A stretch of 64,000 bases of DNA from Devosia sp. SL43 (lineage in GTDB: Bacteria > Pseudomonadota > Alphaproteobacteria > Rhizobiales > Devosiaceae), in assembly GCF_021729885.1 (NCBI RefSeq), contig NZ_CP063401.1, forward strand, positions 496,001 to 560,000, written 5' to 3'. Numbering within the stretch: the first letter of the stretch is position 1; each line of letters opens with the position of its first letter. Under the pieces are notes generated by a model that had not been told where the DNA came from, did not search any database, and was given only the letters and a program-made list of their open reading frames with translations. A program made the translations under genes and the position numbers. Shown in pieces: positions 39,926 to 49,409 of this stretch.

Positions 39926-41797
39926 ATGCTCGATAGTTTGCGTGGTTTTGCAAAATCCTGGCCCGGCAAGATCATGGGCGGCTTCCTTCTGGTGGGTATC
40001 GCCGGATTCGGCATCAACAATGTGATCACCGATCTGGGCACCAATACCGTCGCGCGCGTTGGCAATGAGGAGATCAACTCCCGCCAGTTTCTGCGCGCCT
40101 ATCAGAGCCAGCTCAACGAAGTCGCCCAGCAGATCGGCTCCGTGCCGACCACCGAGCAGGCAACCAGCCTCGGCATCCCCGGTATGGTGCTGCAGAATCT
40201 GGCGCAGGACGCGGCCCTCGATCAGATGGCCGACACTTTCGGCCTCGGTGTCTCGGACGACAAGCTGAGCGAAATGCTCCGCGCCGATCCATCCTTCCAG
40301 GGCACTCTGGGCACGTTCGATCCCAACGCCTTCACCCAGGTTCTGCAGATGAGCGGCCTCACCGAGGCCGAGTATTTCAAGGACCAGGGCGACGCCGCCC
40401 GGCGCCAGCAGCTGATCCTGAGCCTGTTCGGCGATACCGAGCTGCCGGCAACGGCATCGCAATTGATCAACCGCTACTCGGCCGATCAGCGCACGGTCGA
40501 CTATTTCGTGCTCGACTCGTTCAACATCGAAACGCCCGCTGCCCCGACCGAAGCAGAGCTTGCGGCCTACCTGACCGAGCACCAGACCGAGTTCCGCACC
40601 GTCGAAACCCGCTCCGTGCAGATGCTGCGCCTGTCGCCCGCTGACCTCGCCAAGAACAAGGTCATTTCGGACGACGCCATCGCCGCCGAATATGAGCGCA
40701 CCAAGGCCAACCTGACCAAGCCTGAGCGCCGCACCATCCAGCAGGTCGTACTCACGCCCGAGCAGGTCACCGCCTTCGAGGCCGGCCTCACCGCCGGCAC
40801 ACCATTCGAAACCCTGGTGACCGATGCCGGCCTCACCGCCACCGATCTGGGCACGCTGGCACAGGCCGACATCACCGATGCGAGCCTCGCCACCGCCGCC
40901 TTCGGCGTGGCGCAGGGCGGTTTCGTCATCATCGACGGCGCGACCGGCAAACGCGCGATCCACGTCTCCGCTATCGAGGCCGGTGGCGTGCCGACACTGG
41001 ACGAAGTCCGCGACCAGATCGCGCAGAACCTGGCGCTGACCGAAGCCCGCAACGAGCTGGCCGACGTGCAGGACGGCATCGAGGAACTGCGCGCCGCCTT
41101 CCGGCCGCTGTCCGAAATCGCCGAGCGCTACAAGCTCGACCTCTATGAGGCCAATGTCACCGCCAACGGCACCGAGCTGGCCGTGCTGCCCGACCTGGCC
41201 GCCGAAGACACGCCGCGCGTTTCGCAGGCCATCTTCAAGGCCACCGAGGGTGCCCTCACGGCTGCCATCCCGCTGGCCGGCAACGGCAACCTCTATTTCG
41301 ACCTGACCAAGGTGGAACCCGCCCGCGACCAGACCCTGGACGAAGTCCGTGATGCAGTGACCGAAGCAATGACCACCGAACGCACCAATGACGCGATCCT
41401 GGCGGCCACCGAAGAGGCAGTAAAGCGCCTCGACGCCGGTGAGGCGCTGGCCGATATCGCCGCCTCCTACAACGTGTTCCCGCAGCTCAGCGCCCCCTTC
41501 ACGCGCTTCGGCGCCGCCGATGGCAGCATCGATGGCACGGTGGCCTCTGCGGTCTTTGCCGGTGACGCCACCCATCACGGCTCGGCTGTGAGCGGCAATG
41601 GCGAGTTCATCGTGTTCCAGGTCGTCGATCTCGTGCAGGCCGAAGGGCCGCTCGAAGCGGCGGCCAACGATCAGCTCGAGAACGAAGTGCGCATCGGCCT
41701 CTATGGCGATTTCGTTTCCGCCGTCCGCGACGAAGCCGGGCTGCGCATCAACCAGCAGGCTTTGAGCCAGGCGCTGGCACTCACCACCGGCCAGTAG
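39926..41797 (+). CDS. ppiD: Peptidylprolyl isomerase / SurA-N domain chaperone (PpiD-like)
   Basis: 623 residues from ATG 39926. A short cytoplasmic start (MLDSLRGFAKSWPGK) precedes a membrane anchor (IMGGFLLVGIAGFGI). A SurA-like N-terminal chaperone domain with VARVGNEEINSRQFLRAY-type opening follows. A parvulin-like domain is plausible around residues 240-370 (ERRTIQQVVLTPEQVTAFEA then FVIIDG), and a second helical C-terminal segment ends with ALALTTGQ. It helps fold outer-membrane and periplasmic proteins. The active-site residues of parvulin are not clear, as in E. coli PpiD, so it may be mainly a chaperone. It is upstream of trpE by 39 bases. Confidence 0.87.
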   Translation: MLDSLRGFAKSWPGKIMGGFLLVGIAGFGINNVITDLGTNTVARVGNEEINSRQFLRAYQSQLNEVAQQIGSVPTTEQATSLGIPGMVLQNLAQDAALDQMADTFGLGVSDDKLSEMLRADPSFQGTLGTFDPNAFTQVLQMSGLTEAEYFKDQGDAARRQQLILSLFGDTELPATASQLINRYSADQRTVDYFVLDSFNIETPAAPTEAELAAYLTEHQTEFRTVETRSVQMLRLSPADLAKNKVISDDAIAAEYERTKANLTKPERRTIQQVVLTPEQVTAFEAGLTAGTPFETLVTDAGLTATDLGTLAQADITDASLATAAFGVAQGGFVIIDGATGKRAIHVSAIEAGGVPTLDEVRDQIAQNLALTEARNELADVQDGIEELRAAFRPLSEIAERYKLDLYEANVTANGTELAVLPDLAAEDTPRVSQAIFKATEGALTAAIPLAGNGNLYFDLTKVEPARDQTLDEVRDAVTEAMTTERTNDAILAATEEAVKRLDAGEALADIAASYNVFPQLSAPFTRFGAADGSIDGTVASAVFAGDATHHGSAVSGNGEFIVFQVVDLVQAEGPLEAAANDQLENEVRIGLYGDFVSAVRDEAGLRINQQALSQALALTTGQ

Positions 41798-41836
41798 TCA
41801 CTGGCCGGACCACCCTCGAAACTGGACACAACACCG

Positions 41837-43345
41837 ATGGGCGACGACGTCTTTCAGCGCTTCTCCGAGCAATATGCTGCTGGAAAGTCGCAGATCGTCT
41901 GGCGTCGCATCGTGGCCGACCTGGAGACGCCCATCGGCACCTATCTCAAGCTCGCCGAGGGCCGCAAGAACACGTTCCTGCTCGAATCCGTGCAGGATGC
42001 GGCGGTGCGGGGTCGCTATTCGATCATCGGTACCCAGCCCGACGTGATCCTCAAGGTCGAAGCCGGGTCCGCCGCCATCAACCGCTCGGCCCAGATCGAC
42101 GAGACCGCATTCGAGCCCCTGCCCGATCTGCCGCTCGATGCGCTGCGCGGCCTCGTGGCCGACAGCAAGATCGATGTTCCCGCCGGTCTGCCGCCGCAGT
42201 CCGCCGGCGTCTACGGCTATCTCGGCTACGAGATGGTCCGCTACATGGAAGTGCTGCCCGACAGCAATCCGGACCACCTGCAGACGCCCGAAGCGGTATT
42301 GATGCGGCCATCGCTGCTGGCCATCTTCGATACGCTCAAGGACGAGCTCTATCTGACCGCGCCTGTTTACGTTCGAGACGGAGTCTCAGCGAAGCAGGCT
42401 TACGAGGCTGCCGAGGCGCGCATCGACGATGCCATCGGTCGGCTCGGTCGAGCCATGCCAACCACGCCTGCCCTGCCCGATCTTGAGTCTATCGCGGTCA
42501 CCAGCAACACTTCGAAAGACCAGTATTTCGCGATGGTCGCCAGGGCCAAGGACTACATCACGGCCGGGGATATCTTCCAGGTCGTACTGAGCCAGCGCTT
42601 CTCGGCCGATTTCACCCTGCCCCCGACAGCGCTCTACCGCGCCCTGCGCCGCACCAATCCCAGCCCCTACATGTATTTCCTCGATTTCGGTGGCTTTGCC
42701 GTTGCCGGATCGAGCCCGGAAATCCTGGTGCGGGTGCAGGATGGCGAAGTCACCATCCGCCCCATTGCCGGCACCCGCAAGCGCGGCTCGACACCGACCC
42801 GCGACCAGGAACTGGCGGCAGAATTGCTCGCCGACCCCAAGGAACTGGCCGAACACCTGATGCTGCTCGATCTGGGCCGCAACGATGTCGGCCGCGTCGC
42901 CAAGACGGGCACCGTCAAGGTCACCGACAAGTTCTTCCTGGAATACTATTCCCACGTCATGCACATCGTTTCCAACGTCGTGGGCGTGCTCGATCCGAAA
43001 TACGACTTCGTCGACGCTCTCTCCGCCGGCTTCCCCGCCGGCACCGTCTCCGGCGCCCCCAAGGTGCGGGCCATGGAGATCATCGACGAGCTCGAAAAAT
43101 CCCGTCGCGGCATCTATGGCGGCTGCGTGGGCTATTTCGGCGCCGACGGCACCATGGATACCTGCATCGTGCTGCGCACCGCCATCCTCAAGGACGGCAA
43201 GCTCTATGTGCAGTCCGGCGCCGGCATCGTTGCCGACAGCGTGCCTGAACTCGAGCAGATGGAATGCGAAAACAAGGCCCGCGCCCTTTTCAGCGCCGCC
43301 GAGGAAGCGCTACGCTATGCCGGCGAGGCGAGGATCGGGCAATGA
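41837..43345 (+). CDS. trpE: Anthranilate synthase component I
   Basis: 502 residues; chorismate to anthranilate with TrpG. The N-terminal feedback-binding region has the LESVQDAAVRGRYSIIG block (about residues 48-64), and the chorismate-binding domain has SPEILVRVQDGEVTIRPIAG, followed by TRKRGSTPTRD (about 292-325), LDLGRNDVGRVAKTG (about 346-360) and AGFPAGTVSGAPKVRAMEII (about 397-416). It is not fused to TrpG, unlike in many rhizobia. Only 39 bases separate it from ppiD, too short for a usual trp leader/attenuator, so it may be read with ppiD or from a promoter inside it. Confidence 0.96.
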   Translation: MGDDVFQRFSEQYAAGKSQIVWRRIVADLETPIGTYLKLAEGRKNTFLLESVQDAAVRGRYSIIGTQPDVILKVEAGSAAINRSAQIDETAFEPLPDLPLDALRGLVADSKIDVPAGLPPQSAGVYGYLGYEMVRYMEVLPDSNPDHLQTPEAVLMRPSLLAIFDTLKDELYLTAPVYVRDGVSAKQAYEAAEARIDDAIGRLGRAMPTTPALPDLESIAVTSNTSKDQYFAMVARAKDYITAGDIFQVVLSQRFSADFTLPPTALYRALRRTNPSPYMYFLDFGGFAVAGSSPEILVRVQDGEVTIRPIAGTRKRGSTPTRDQELAAELLADPKELAEHLMLLDLGRNDVGRVAKTGTVKVTDKFFLEYYSHVMHIVSNVVGVLDPKYDFVDALSAGFPAGTVSGAPKVRAMEIIDELEKSRRGIYGGCVGYFGADGTMDTCIVLRTAILKDGKLYVQSGAGIVADSVPELEQMECENKARALFSAAEEALRYAGEARIGQ

Positions 43346-43429
43346 TGGCGCAGCCAGTGTTTCAACATCGATGGCGGAACTGGTTCTGAGCACTGAACCC
43401 GTTTCCCACAGCCGCGCTGGAGCCACCAA

Positions 43430-44029
43430 ATGACCCGCACGCTCGTCATCGATAACTACGACAGCTTTACCTACAATCTCGTCCACTTCCTGGGCGAACT
43501 CGGCGCCGATATCACGGTGCACCGCAACGACAAGATCACCCTCGACGAAGTCGCGGCCATGGCGCCCGACGCCATCGTGCTGTCGCCCGGTCCCTGCACG
43601 CCGAATGAGGCCGGCATCTGCCTGGCACTCATCGAGCGCTTCGCCTCCACCACACCGATCCTGGGGGTCTGCCTCGGCCACCAGGCCATCGGTCAGGCCA
43701 TGGGCGGCGACGTGATCCGCGCGCCGCACCTGGTGCATGGCAAGACCAGCAAGATCCACCATACCGGCAAGGGCCTGTTCCGCGGCCTCAACAACGATTT
43801 CGAAGCGACACGCTATCACTCGCTGATCGTCAAGCAGGACACCCTGCCCGCGACGCTCGAAGTCACGGCCACAACCGCTGACGGCCTGATCATGGGCATG
43901 CAGCACAAGACGCTGCCAGTCCACGGCGTGCAGTTCCACCCCGAAAGCATTGCCAGCGAAAACGGCCATGCCCTGCTGCAGAACTTCCTGAACCTCGCCC
44001 GCGACTTCAACCAGAAGCGAGCAGCGTGA
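43430..44029 (+). CDS. trpG: Anthranilate synthase component II (glutamine amidotransferase)
   Basis: 199 residues, class I glutamine amidotransferase giving ammonia to TrpE; such subunits sometimes also serve p-aminobenzoate synthase. Motifs: [20 protein letters not shown] at the start, the nucleophile block [18 protein letters not shown] (Cys, about residues 77-94) and the QFHPESIAS catalytic His-Glu region (about 167-175). It is separated from trpE by 84 bases and overlaps trpD by one base (TGATG), suggesting coupled translation from here to moaC. Confidence 0.95.
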   Translation: MTRTLVIDNYDSFTYNLVHFLGELGADITVHRNDKITLDEVAAMAPDAIVLSPGPCTPNEAGICLALIERFASTTPILGVCLGHQAIGQAMGGDVIRAPHLVHGKTSKIHHTGKGLFRGLNNDFEATRYHSLIVKQDTLPATLEVTATTADGLIMGMQHKTLPVHGVQFHPESIASENGHALLQNFLNLARDFNQKRAA

Positions 44030-45045
44030 TGGATATCAAGGCAGCCCTCCACAAGATCGCCGACCGCCGCGACCTGACCGGCGAGGAAATGCGCGGCGTC
44101 ATGCGCGTCATCATGGCGGGCGAAGCAACGCCCAGCCAGATCGGCGCCTTCCTGATGGGTATGCGCGTCAAGGGCGAGACTGTGGTCGAGATCGCTGCGG
44201 CCGTCTCGATCCTGCGCGAGCAGATGGTCCCGGTTTCGGCCCCCGAACACGCCATCGACATCGTCGGCACCGGCGGCGATGGTGCCGGCACGCTCAATAT
44301 ATCCACCGCCAGCGCCATCGTGGTTGCCGCATCGGGCGTTCCCGTGGCCAAGCATGGCAATCGCGCCTTGTCGTCCAAATCTGGCGCATCGCAGGTGCTG
44401 GAAGCGCTTGGCGTCAAGCTCGACCTGACCCCGGAGCAGATAGGCGCCTCGATCGACAAGGCCAGCATCGGCTTCATGTTCGCGCCCAGTCACCACCCGG
44501 CGATGAAGCATGTCGGCCCGTCACGCGCCGAAATGGGCACGCGCACACTGTTCAACCTGCTTGGTCCACAATCCAACCCGGCCGGCGTCCGCCGCTACCT
44601 GCTCGGCGTCTATGACGAACAATGGGTCGAGCCCGTGGCCGCGGCCTTGCTGGCCAACCGGGCCGTCAAAGCCTGGGTTGTCCATGGCAGTGATGGCCTT
44701 GACGAAATTACCACGACAGGGCCGACGCATGTTGCCCAGATCGCGGGCGGGAGCCTCACCACGTTCGAGATCAGCCCCGAGCAGTTCGGCCTGCCCCGCG
44801 CCACGCTCGACGACCTGCGCGGCGGCGATCCGGCCGACAATGCGCTGGCCCTGACGGCCCTGCTCGATGGTGCGCCCGGCGCCTACCGTGATATCGTCCT
44901 GCTCAACAGCGCCGCAGCCTTGTTCGTGGCGGACCGTGTAGACACCATAGACACCGGCATTGCCCTGGCGCGCGCCGCCATTGATTCAGGCAAGGCCAAG
45001 CAGACCCTCGCCCACCTCGTGGCGGTATCCAACGGACGAGATTGA
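44029..45045 (+). CDS. trpD: Anthranilate phosphoribosyltransferase
   Basis: 338 residues from ATG 44029. It transfers phosphoribose from PRPP to anthranilate. Family blocks: [19 protein letters not shown] (about residues 39-57), the glycine-rich [17 protein letters not shown] (about 80-96) for [24 protein letters not shown] (about 107-126) and [19 protein letters not shown] (about 148-166). It overlaps both neighbours by one base within TGATG junctions. Confidence 0.96.
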   Translation: MDIKAALHKIADRRDLTGEEMRGVMRVIMAGEATPSQIGAFLMGMRVKGETVVEIAAAVSILREQMVPVSAPEHAIDIVGTGGDGAGTLNISTASAIVVAASGVPVAKHGNRALSSKSGASQVLEALGVKLDLTPEQIGASIDKASIGFMFAPSHHPAMKHVGPSRAEMGTRTLFNLLGPQSNPAGVRRYLLGVYDEQWVEPVAAALLANRAVKAWVVHGSDGLDEITTTGPTHVAQIAGGSLTTFEISPEQFGLPRATLDDLRGGDPADNALALTALLDGAPGAYRDIVLLNSAAALFVADRVDTIDTGIALARAAIDSGKAKQTLAHLVAVSNGRD

Positions 45046-45857
45046 TGACCGACATCCTCAAGCAGATCGAAGCCTATAAGCGCGAGGAAATCGCCGCCGC
45101 CAAATCCATGCGCCCCTGGGCCGAAGTGGTGGCGCAGGCGCATGATCAGCCGCCGACGCGGGGCTTCGTCAAAGCCATCAAGGCCAAGCGCGCCCAGGGC
45201 AAATATGCCCTGATCGCCGAGGTGAAGAAGGCAAGCCCGTCCAAGGGCCTGATCCGCGCCGATTTCAATCCGTCCGAGATTGCCCGGTCCTACGAACTGG
45301 CAGGCGCCGCCTGCCTCTCCGTGCTCACCGATCGCCCCAGCTTCCAGGGCTCGCCCAGCTATCTGATCGAGGCCCGCGCTGCCACTCAGCTCCCCGTGCT
45401 GCGCAAGGACTTCCTCTTCGAGACCTACCAGGTCGCCGAAGCCCGCGCCTGGGGCGCAGACTGCATCCTTATCATTCTCGCTGCCGTGGGTGACGACGTC
45501 GCCCGCTACCTGCTCGACGCCGCCGAAGAGTGGAAGATGGACGCGCTGGTCGAAGTGCACGACCAAACCGAGCTCGATCGCGCCGTGGCGCTTGGCGCGG
45601 AGTTCATCGGCATCAACAACCGCAACCTGCGCACCTTCGAGACCACGCTCGAAACCTCGGTGAACCTGGCCATAGGCGTGCCGAAAAGCACGCTGCTGGT
45701 CAGCGAGAGCGGCATCGTCAATCATGACCATGTCGTGATGCTCGACCAGCGCGCCGGCATCGGCACCTTCCTCGTCGGCGAAAGCCTGATGCGCCAGGAG
45801 GACGTCACAGCCGCTACCCGCGCCCTGTTGATGGGCGCCCCGCAGGCCGTCCGCTGA
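45045..45857 (+). CDS. trpC: Indole-3-glycerol phosphate synthase
   Basis: 270 residues from ATG 45045. It closes the indole ring of the tryptophan precursor. Visible are [18 protein letters not shown] (catalytic Lys, about residues 51-68), [19 protein letters not shown] (about 78-96), [12 protein letters not shown] (about 121-132), [13 protein letters not shown] (about 169-181), [10 protein letters not shown] (about 189-198) and SESGI. No TrpF is fused. It starts in a TGATG overlap with trpD and ends in the same type of overlap with moaC. Confidence 0.96.
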   Translation: MTDILKQIEAYKREEIAAAKSMRPWAEVVAQAHDQPPTRGFVKAIKAKRAQGKYALIAEVKKASPSKGLIRADFNPSEIARSYELAGAACLSVLTDRPSFQGSPSYLIEARAATQLPVLRKDFLFETYQVAEARAWGADCILIILAAVGDDVARYLLDAAEEWKMDALVEVHDQTELDRAVALGAEFIGINNRNLRTFETTLETSVNLAIGVPKSTLLVSESGIVNHDHVVMLDQRAGIGTFLVGESLMRQEDVTAATRALLMGAPQAVR

Positions 45858-46333
45858 TGGCCGCAGGCCTGACCCATCTCAACGCCAAGGGCGAAGCCCA
45901 TATCGTCGATATCGGTGACAAGGCGGTTACGCGTCGCCGCGCGGTGGCCCAGGCCCGCATCGTCGCCCGGCCCGAAACCGTCGCCACCATCATGGCCGGC
46001 GGCCTCAAGAAGGGCGACGCTCTTGCTGTGGCCCGCATCGCCGGCATCATGGCCGCCAAGAAGACATCCGACCTGATCCCGCTCTGCCATCCCATCCCCC
46101 TGACCAAGGTCAGCGTCGAGATCGAAGCGGATGGCACCGAGGCGATCCTGATACACGCCACCGCCGAAACCACAGGCCAGACCGGCGTCGAGATGGAAGC
46201 GCTCGTCGCTGCCTCCACGGCTGCGCTCACGCTCTACGACATGGCCAAGGCCATCGACCGCGCCATGGTGGTGACCGACATCTGCCTGCTGGAAAAATCC
46301 GGCGGCAAGTCTGGCGACTTCGTCCGCGCATGA
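45857..46333 (+). CDS. moaC: Cyclic pyranopterin monophosphate synthase
   Basis: 158 residues. It forms cyclic pyranopterin monophosphate with MoaA in molybdenum cofactor synthesis. Motifs: [19 protein letters not shown] (about residues 15-33), [19 protein letters not shown] (about 64-82) and [20 protein letters not shown] (about 111-130), then [20 protein letters not shown]. It overlaps trpC and moeA, so cofactor and tryptophan genes share a transcript; this order is common in Rhizobiales. Confidence 0.96.
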   Translation: MAAGLTHLNAKGEAHIVDIGDKAVTRRRAVAQARIVARPETVATIMAGGLKKGDALAVARIAGIMAAKKTSDLIPLCHPIPLTKVSVEIEADGTEAILIHATAETTGQTGVEMEALVAASTAALTLYDMAKAIDRAMVVTDICLLEKSGGKSGDFVRA

Positions 46334-47532
46334 GCCTGCTCCCGGTCGACGACGCCATCGCCGCCATTCTTGACCGAGTGCCGACGTCGCAGGCGGAGAC
46401 AGTACCGCTGACCGAAGCCATCGGCCGCGTCCTGCTCGAGCCCGTCATAGCCACCCACGACCAGCCCCCCTTCAATGCCAGCGCCATGGACGGCTACGCC
46501 ATGCGCGCCGCCGATGTGGTGGACGGGCACCGCCTCGCCGTCATCGGCACCTCGCAAGCCGGCATGGGCTTCGAGGGCACCGTCGAGCCCGGCCTGGCCG
46601 TCCGCATCTTCACCGGCGCGCCGCTGCCAACCGGCTCCGATACCGTGATCATGCAGGAAGAAGCCCGCGCCGCCGACGGCTTCGTCAGCTTCACCGCCCC
46701 TGCCCGCCTTGGCCACAGCGTCCGCCCTAGGGGTAACGACTTCGCTACCGGTCAGGAACTGCTCGCTGCCGGCACCCGCCTCACCCCCATGCAGATCGCC
46801 GTGGCCGCCGCCGCCAATGCCGCCCACCTCACCGTCGCCCGGCGGCCGCGCATCGCCATCCTGGCCACCGGCGACGAACTCGTGCTCCCCGGCTCCCCCC
46901 TCGGCCCCGACCAGATCGTCGCCTCCAACAGCATCGGCCTCGCGCCGCTCCTCGCCCCCTATGCGGAAGAGATCGTCGACCATGGCATTGCCCGCGACGA
47001 CCGCGATCACCTCCGCGCCAAGTTGACCGCCATCTTCGCCACCGAGCCCGACATCGTCATCACCACCGGTGGCGCCAGCGTCGGCGATCACGACATCGTC
47101 CAGCAGCTGCTCGTCGAACTGGGAGTCGGCGTCGATTTCTGGCGCATCAACATGCGCCCGGGCAAACCGCTGATGTTCGGCACCCGCGGCAAGACGCTGA
47201 TCTTCGGCCTGCCGGGCAATCCCGTCTCGGCCCTTGTCACCGCCCATGTCTTCATCAAGCCGGCTTTGCGGCACTGGCTGGGCCATGCCGAACCGCAAGC
47301 CTGGCAGTTGCCGCTGGCCAGCCCGACGCCGCCCAACACCGCCCGCCGCCACTTCATGCGCGCCCAGCTCGTCCACACGCCCTCGGGCCCCGAGCTGCAG
47401 CCCATCTCCCAGACCGATAGCGGCCACACCTCGTCCCTAGCCCATGCCGACATGCTGATCGTCCAGCCGGAAAACGATCCCGGCCAGGCCGCCGGAACGA
47501 TCGTCGAAGCCCGCCCCATCGACGCCTTCTGA
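46330..47532 (+). CDS. moeA: Molybdopterin molybdenumtransferase
   Basis: 400 residues; inserts molybdate into adenylated molybdopterin. Seen: the opening [29 protein letters not shown] (about residues 44-60), [20 protein letters not shown] (about 122-142), [17 protein letters not shown] (about 165-181), [17 protein letters not shown] (about 230-246) and [10 protein letters not shown] (about 260-269) with [12 protein letters not shown]. Starts in an ATGA overlap with moaC. The end is 104 bases before lexA. Confidence 0.96.
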   Translation: MSLLPVDDAIAAILDRVPTSQAETVPLTEAIGRVLLEPVIATHDQPPFNASAMDGYAMRAADVVDGHRLAVIGTSQAGMGFEGTVEPGLAVRIFTGAPLPTGSDTVIMQEEARAADGFVSFTAPARLGHSVRPRGNDFATGQELLAAGTRLTPMQIAVAAAANAAHLTVARRPRIAILATGDELVLPGSPLGPDQIVASNSIGLAPLLAPYAEEIVDHGIARDDRDHLRAKLTAIFATEPDIVITTGGASVGDHDIVQQLLVELGVGVDFWRINMRPGKPLMFGTRGKTLIFGLPGNPVSALVTAHVFIKPALRHWLGHAEPQAWQLPLASPTPPNTARRHFMRAQLVHTPSGPELQPISQTDSGHTSSLAHADMLIVQPENDPGQAAGTIVEARPIDAF

Positions 47533-47574
47533 TATCGGCGGCATCTACTACGCGGTGTTTCTTGGGATATTGCA

Positions 47575-47589
47575 GAACATAACTAGAAC
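47575..47589. promoter_or_regulatory. SOS box 1 (GAAC-N7-GAAC)
   Basis: GAACATAACTAGAAC is the reverse-complement form of the alphaproteobacterial LexA consensus GTTC-N7-GTTC. It lies 47 bases before the lexA ATG and 10 bases before a second box in the opposite orientation. Matching is exact in all eight fixed bases. Confidence 0.8.
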
Positions 47590-47599
47590 AAGTATAACT

Positions 47600-47614
47600 G
47601 TTCTGCCTACGTTC
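47600..47614 (+). promoter_or_regulatory. SOS box 2 (GTTC-N7-GTTC)
   Basis: GTTCTGCCTACGTTC fits the alphaproteobacterial LexA consensus exactly and is 22 bases before the lexA ATG. Together with box 1 it forms two inverted sites spaced by 10 bases, a layout for autorepression. Confidence 0.8.
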
Positions 47615-47636
47615 CGATTCTCTCCCCGAGGGGCCC

Positions 47637-48350
47637 ATGCTAACGCGCAAACAACACGAGCTGCTGATGTTCATCCACGAACGGATGAAGGAAAGCGGCA
47701 TCCCGCCATCGTTCGACGAGATGAAGGATGCGCTCGATCTGGCGTCCAAGTCGGGCATTCACCGGCTTATCACGGCGCTGGAAGAACGCGGCTTCATCCG
47801 ACGCCTGCCCAATCGGGCGCGAGCCCTCGAAGTGGTGAAGCTGCCGGACTCGATGAACCCGTCGCTCGGCGGCCGCAAGGCGCGCTTCGAGCCATCGGTG
47901 ATCGAAGGCAATCTGGGCAAGGTGGCGTCACCGCCATCCCGCGTGACATCCATGGACGACTATGCCCGTCCGATCGCCATTCCGGTCATGGGCCGCATCG
48001 CGGCCGGTACGCCGATCGAGGCCATCCAGACCCATTCGCACACCATCATGGTCCCACCCGAAATGCTGGGATCAGGCGAACATTATGCGCTCGAAGTGCG
48101 CGGCGACTCGATGATCGACGCCGGCATCTTCGATGGCGACACCGTGCTCATCAAGAAGCAGGACGCTGCCTCGACCGGCGAGATCATCGTCGCTCTCGTG
48201 GATGATGAGGAAGCCACCCTCAAGCGCCTGCGCCGCAAGGGCAATACGGTTGCCCTCGAAGCCGCCAACCCGGCCTACGAAACCCGCATCTTCCCGCCTG
48301 ATCGGGTCAAGGTCCAGGGTCGGCTGGTCGGGTTGCTGCGCAAATATTGA
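47637..48350 (+). CDS. lexA: LexA repressor
   Basis: 237 residues; represses SOS genes until RecA* triggers self-cleavage. An N-terminal winged helix ([34 protein letters not shown]) includes the DNA-reading [20 protein letters not shown] helix (about residues 41-60). The cleavage site is Ala-Gly in [11 protein letters not shown] (about 120-130); the catalytic Ser is in [17 protein letters not shown] (about 157-173) and the Lys in [14 protein letters not shown] 47637 has GAGGGG just upstream. Two SOS boxes and a downstream terminator frame it as a single-gene unit. Confidence 0.96.
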   Translation: MLTRKQHELLMFIHERMKESGIPPSFDEMKDALDLASKSGIHRLITALEERGFIRRLPNRARALEVVKLPDSMNPSLGGRKARFEPSVIEGNLGKVASPPSRVTSMDDYARPIAIPVMGRIAAGTPIEAIQTHSHTIMVPPEMLGSGEHYALEVRGDSMIDAGIFDGDTVLIKKQDAASTGEIIVALVDDEEATLKRLRRKGNTVALEAANPAYETRIFPPDRVKVQGRLVGLLRKY

Positions 48351-48361
48351 TGTAGAAAGGC

Positions 48362-48392
48362 AAGGCCACGCACCAGCGTGGCCTTTTTGTTT
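48362..48392 (+). terminator. Intrinsic terminator after lexA
   Basis: A 10-bp perfect stem AAGGCCACGC / GCGTGGCCTT (48362-48371 and 48376-48385) with loop ACCA and a T-rich tail (TTTTTGTTT). It lies 12 bases after the lexA stop and just before the convergent DUF2155 gene. Confidence 0.88.
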
Positions 48393-48394
48393 GC

Positions 48395-48823
48395 CTAGTC
48401 CCGCGCATCCGGTGGCGGCACGTCTGAACTGACCTTGCACTCGATCAGCCACACATCATAGACGGCATGGTCGACCGCATTCAGCGCCGGGCTGTCGGCG
48501 AACATCCAGCCGGTGAAGATGCGCCTGGATGTGCCGGTCAGGCTGCGCTGGTCGACTTCAAGAAAGGCCGACACACGCTGGGTCTCGGTTGGCGGGCGGC
48601 TGTAGCAGGCCCGTGGCGTGATCTCGAGCGCGCCGAACAGCACCGTCTCATCGATATAGACATCGAAGCGGGTGATGCGGCCGGTGATCTTGTCGAGGCC
48701 GGCAAAGGTCGCCACCGGGTTGGCGATCGGCTGCGCCATAATGGGAACGACAAGGCCAGACACCGCCAGCGCTGCCGACAGCGCCAGGCCCTTCAGCATT
48801 GAAAACGGGGCGATGCGGCGCAA
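48395..48823 (-). CDS. DUF2155 domain-containing exported protein
   Basis: 142 residues. A signal-peptide-like start (LKGLALSAALAVSGLVVPIM, cleavage near AQP) leads to the DUF2155 core: FAGLDKITGRITRFDVYIDE (about residues 41-60), FGALEITPRACYSRPP, and RIFTGWMFADSPALNAVDH followed by YDVWLIECK. DUF2155 proteins are alphaproteobacterial, often encoded beside the NDUFA12 homologue as here (10 bases). The function is unknown, possibly linked to respiratory complex assembly. ATG at 48799 is an alternative start. Confidence 0.88.
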   Translation of the reverse strand: MRRIAPFSMLKGLALSAALAVSGLVVPIMAQPIANPVATFAGLDKITGRITRFDVYIDETVLFGALEITPRACYSRPPTETQRVSAFLEVDQRSLTGTSRRIFTGWMFADSPALNAVDHAVYDVWLIECKVSSDVPPPDARD

Positions 48824-48833
48824 GGCGCCGTCC

Positions 48834-49232
48834 TTATTCCGGCGACCAGGCGTCGTAATCGCCGGTCACGCGCGGGCGCTCGCCGGATTTGAGCAGGCTG
48901 CCTTCCGGGCGATAGGCGGCGGCCGTACCGGTCAAGTTGGCCTCATGCGGCTTTTCCCAAGCCTTGGCGACATACTTGGCCTGGCTGGGAACGACGTCCG
49001 TGCGGTGGTGCATCCAGCCGTGCCAGCCCGCGCCAATGGTCGAGGCATCGGCATAGCCGGCATAGGTCACATAGCGCCGGTCGGCCTTGCGATCCTGGTA
49101 GTATTTGTTGCCGAACTCGTCGCTGCCGACATAGTCGCCGAAGCGCCAGATCCACAGCCGCGTCCCCCAGGTCTGCCCGCTCCACCAGGAGAAGATTTCA
49201 GTGAGGAACTGGGTGATACCGGATTTGGCCAA
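48834..49232 (-). CDS. NADH:ubiquinone oxidoreductase accessory subunit, NDUFA12 (B17.2) family
   Basis: 132 residues. The core WGTRLWIWRFGDYVGSDEFG, YYQDRKADRRYVTYAG and GWHGWMHHRTDVVPSQ are hallmarks of the mitochondrial NDUFA12 subunit and its alphaproteobacterial homologues, which bind the complex I peripheral arm. The end RPRVTGDYDAWSPE fits the family. It is followed by DUF2155 on the same strand after 10 bases. The nuo genes themselves are not in this window. Confidence 0.9.
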   Translation of the reverse strand: MAKSGITQFLTEIFSWWSGQTWGTRLWIWRFGDYVGSDEFGNKYYQDRKADRRYVTYAGYADASTIGAGWHGWMHHRTDVVPSQAKYVAKAWEKPHEANLTGTAAAYRPEGSLLKSGERPRVTGDYDAWSPE

Positions 49233-49409
49233 TTGTCGATTCCGCCGTCGAGATATTCGAGTTGAGGCGGTTTAGCATGGTCGCTCCCGTCAGCATAGGG
49301 CCGCCGGGATGGTGTGATCCGGAAATCATGCCTGCAATCTCAGTCGCCCCATGACCTTGGCCGGTACGGTCAAGTCTGCGACAAGGCAACACGCACCTGG
49401 GAGGCAATG

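Noticed and set aside
39845-41578. 577-codon open frame on the minus strand
   Set aside because: It lies antisense to ppiD; high-G+C shadow frame with Gly/Val/Ala/Asp/Arg-rich composition and no motif.
41798-41836. trp leader peptide/attenuator before trpE
   Set aside because: Only 39 bases separate ppiD and trpE, with no Trp-codon-rich short frame or terminator hairpin.
46234-47427. 397-codon open frame on the minus strand
   Set aside because: Antisense to moeA; Gly/Asp-rich shadow frame.
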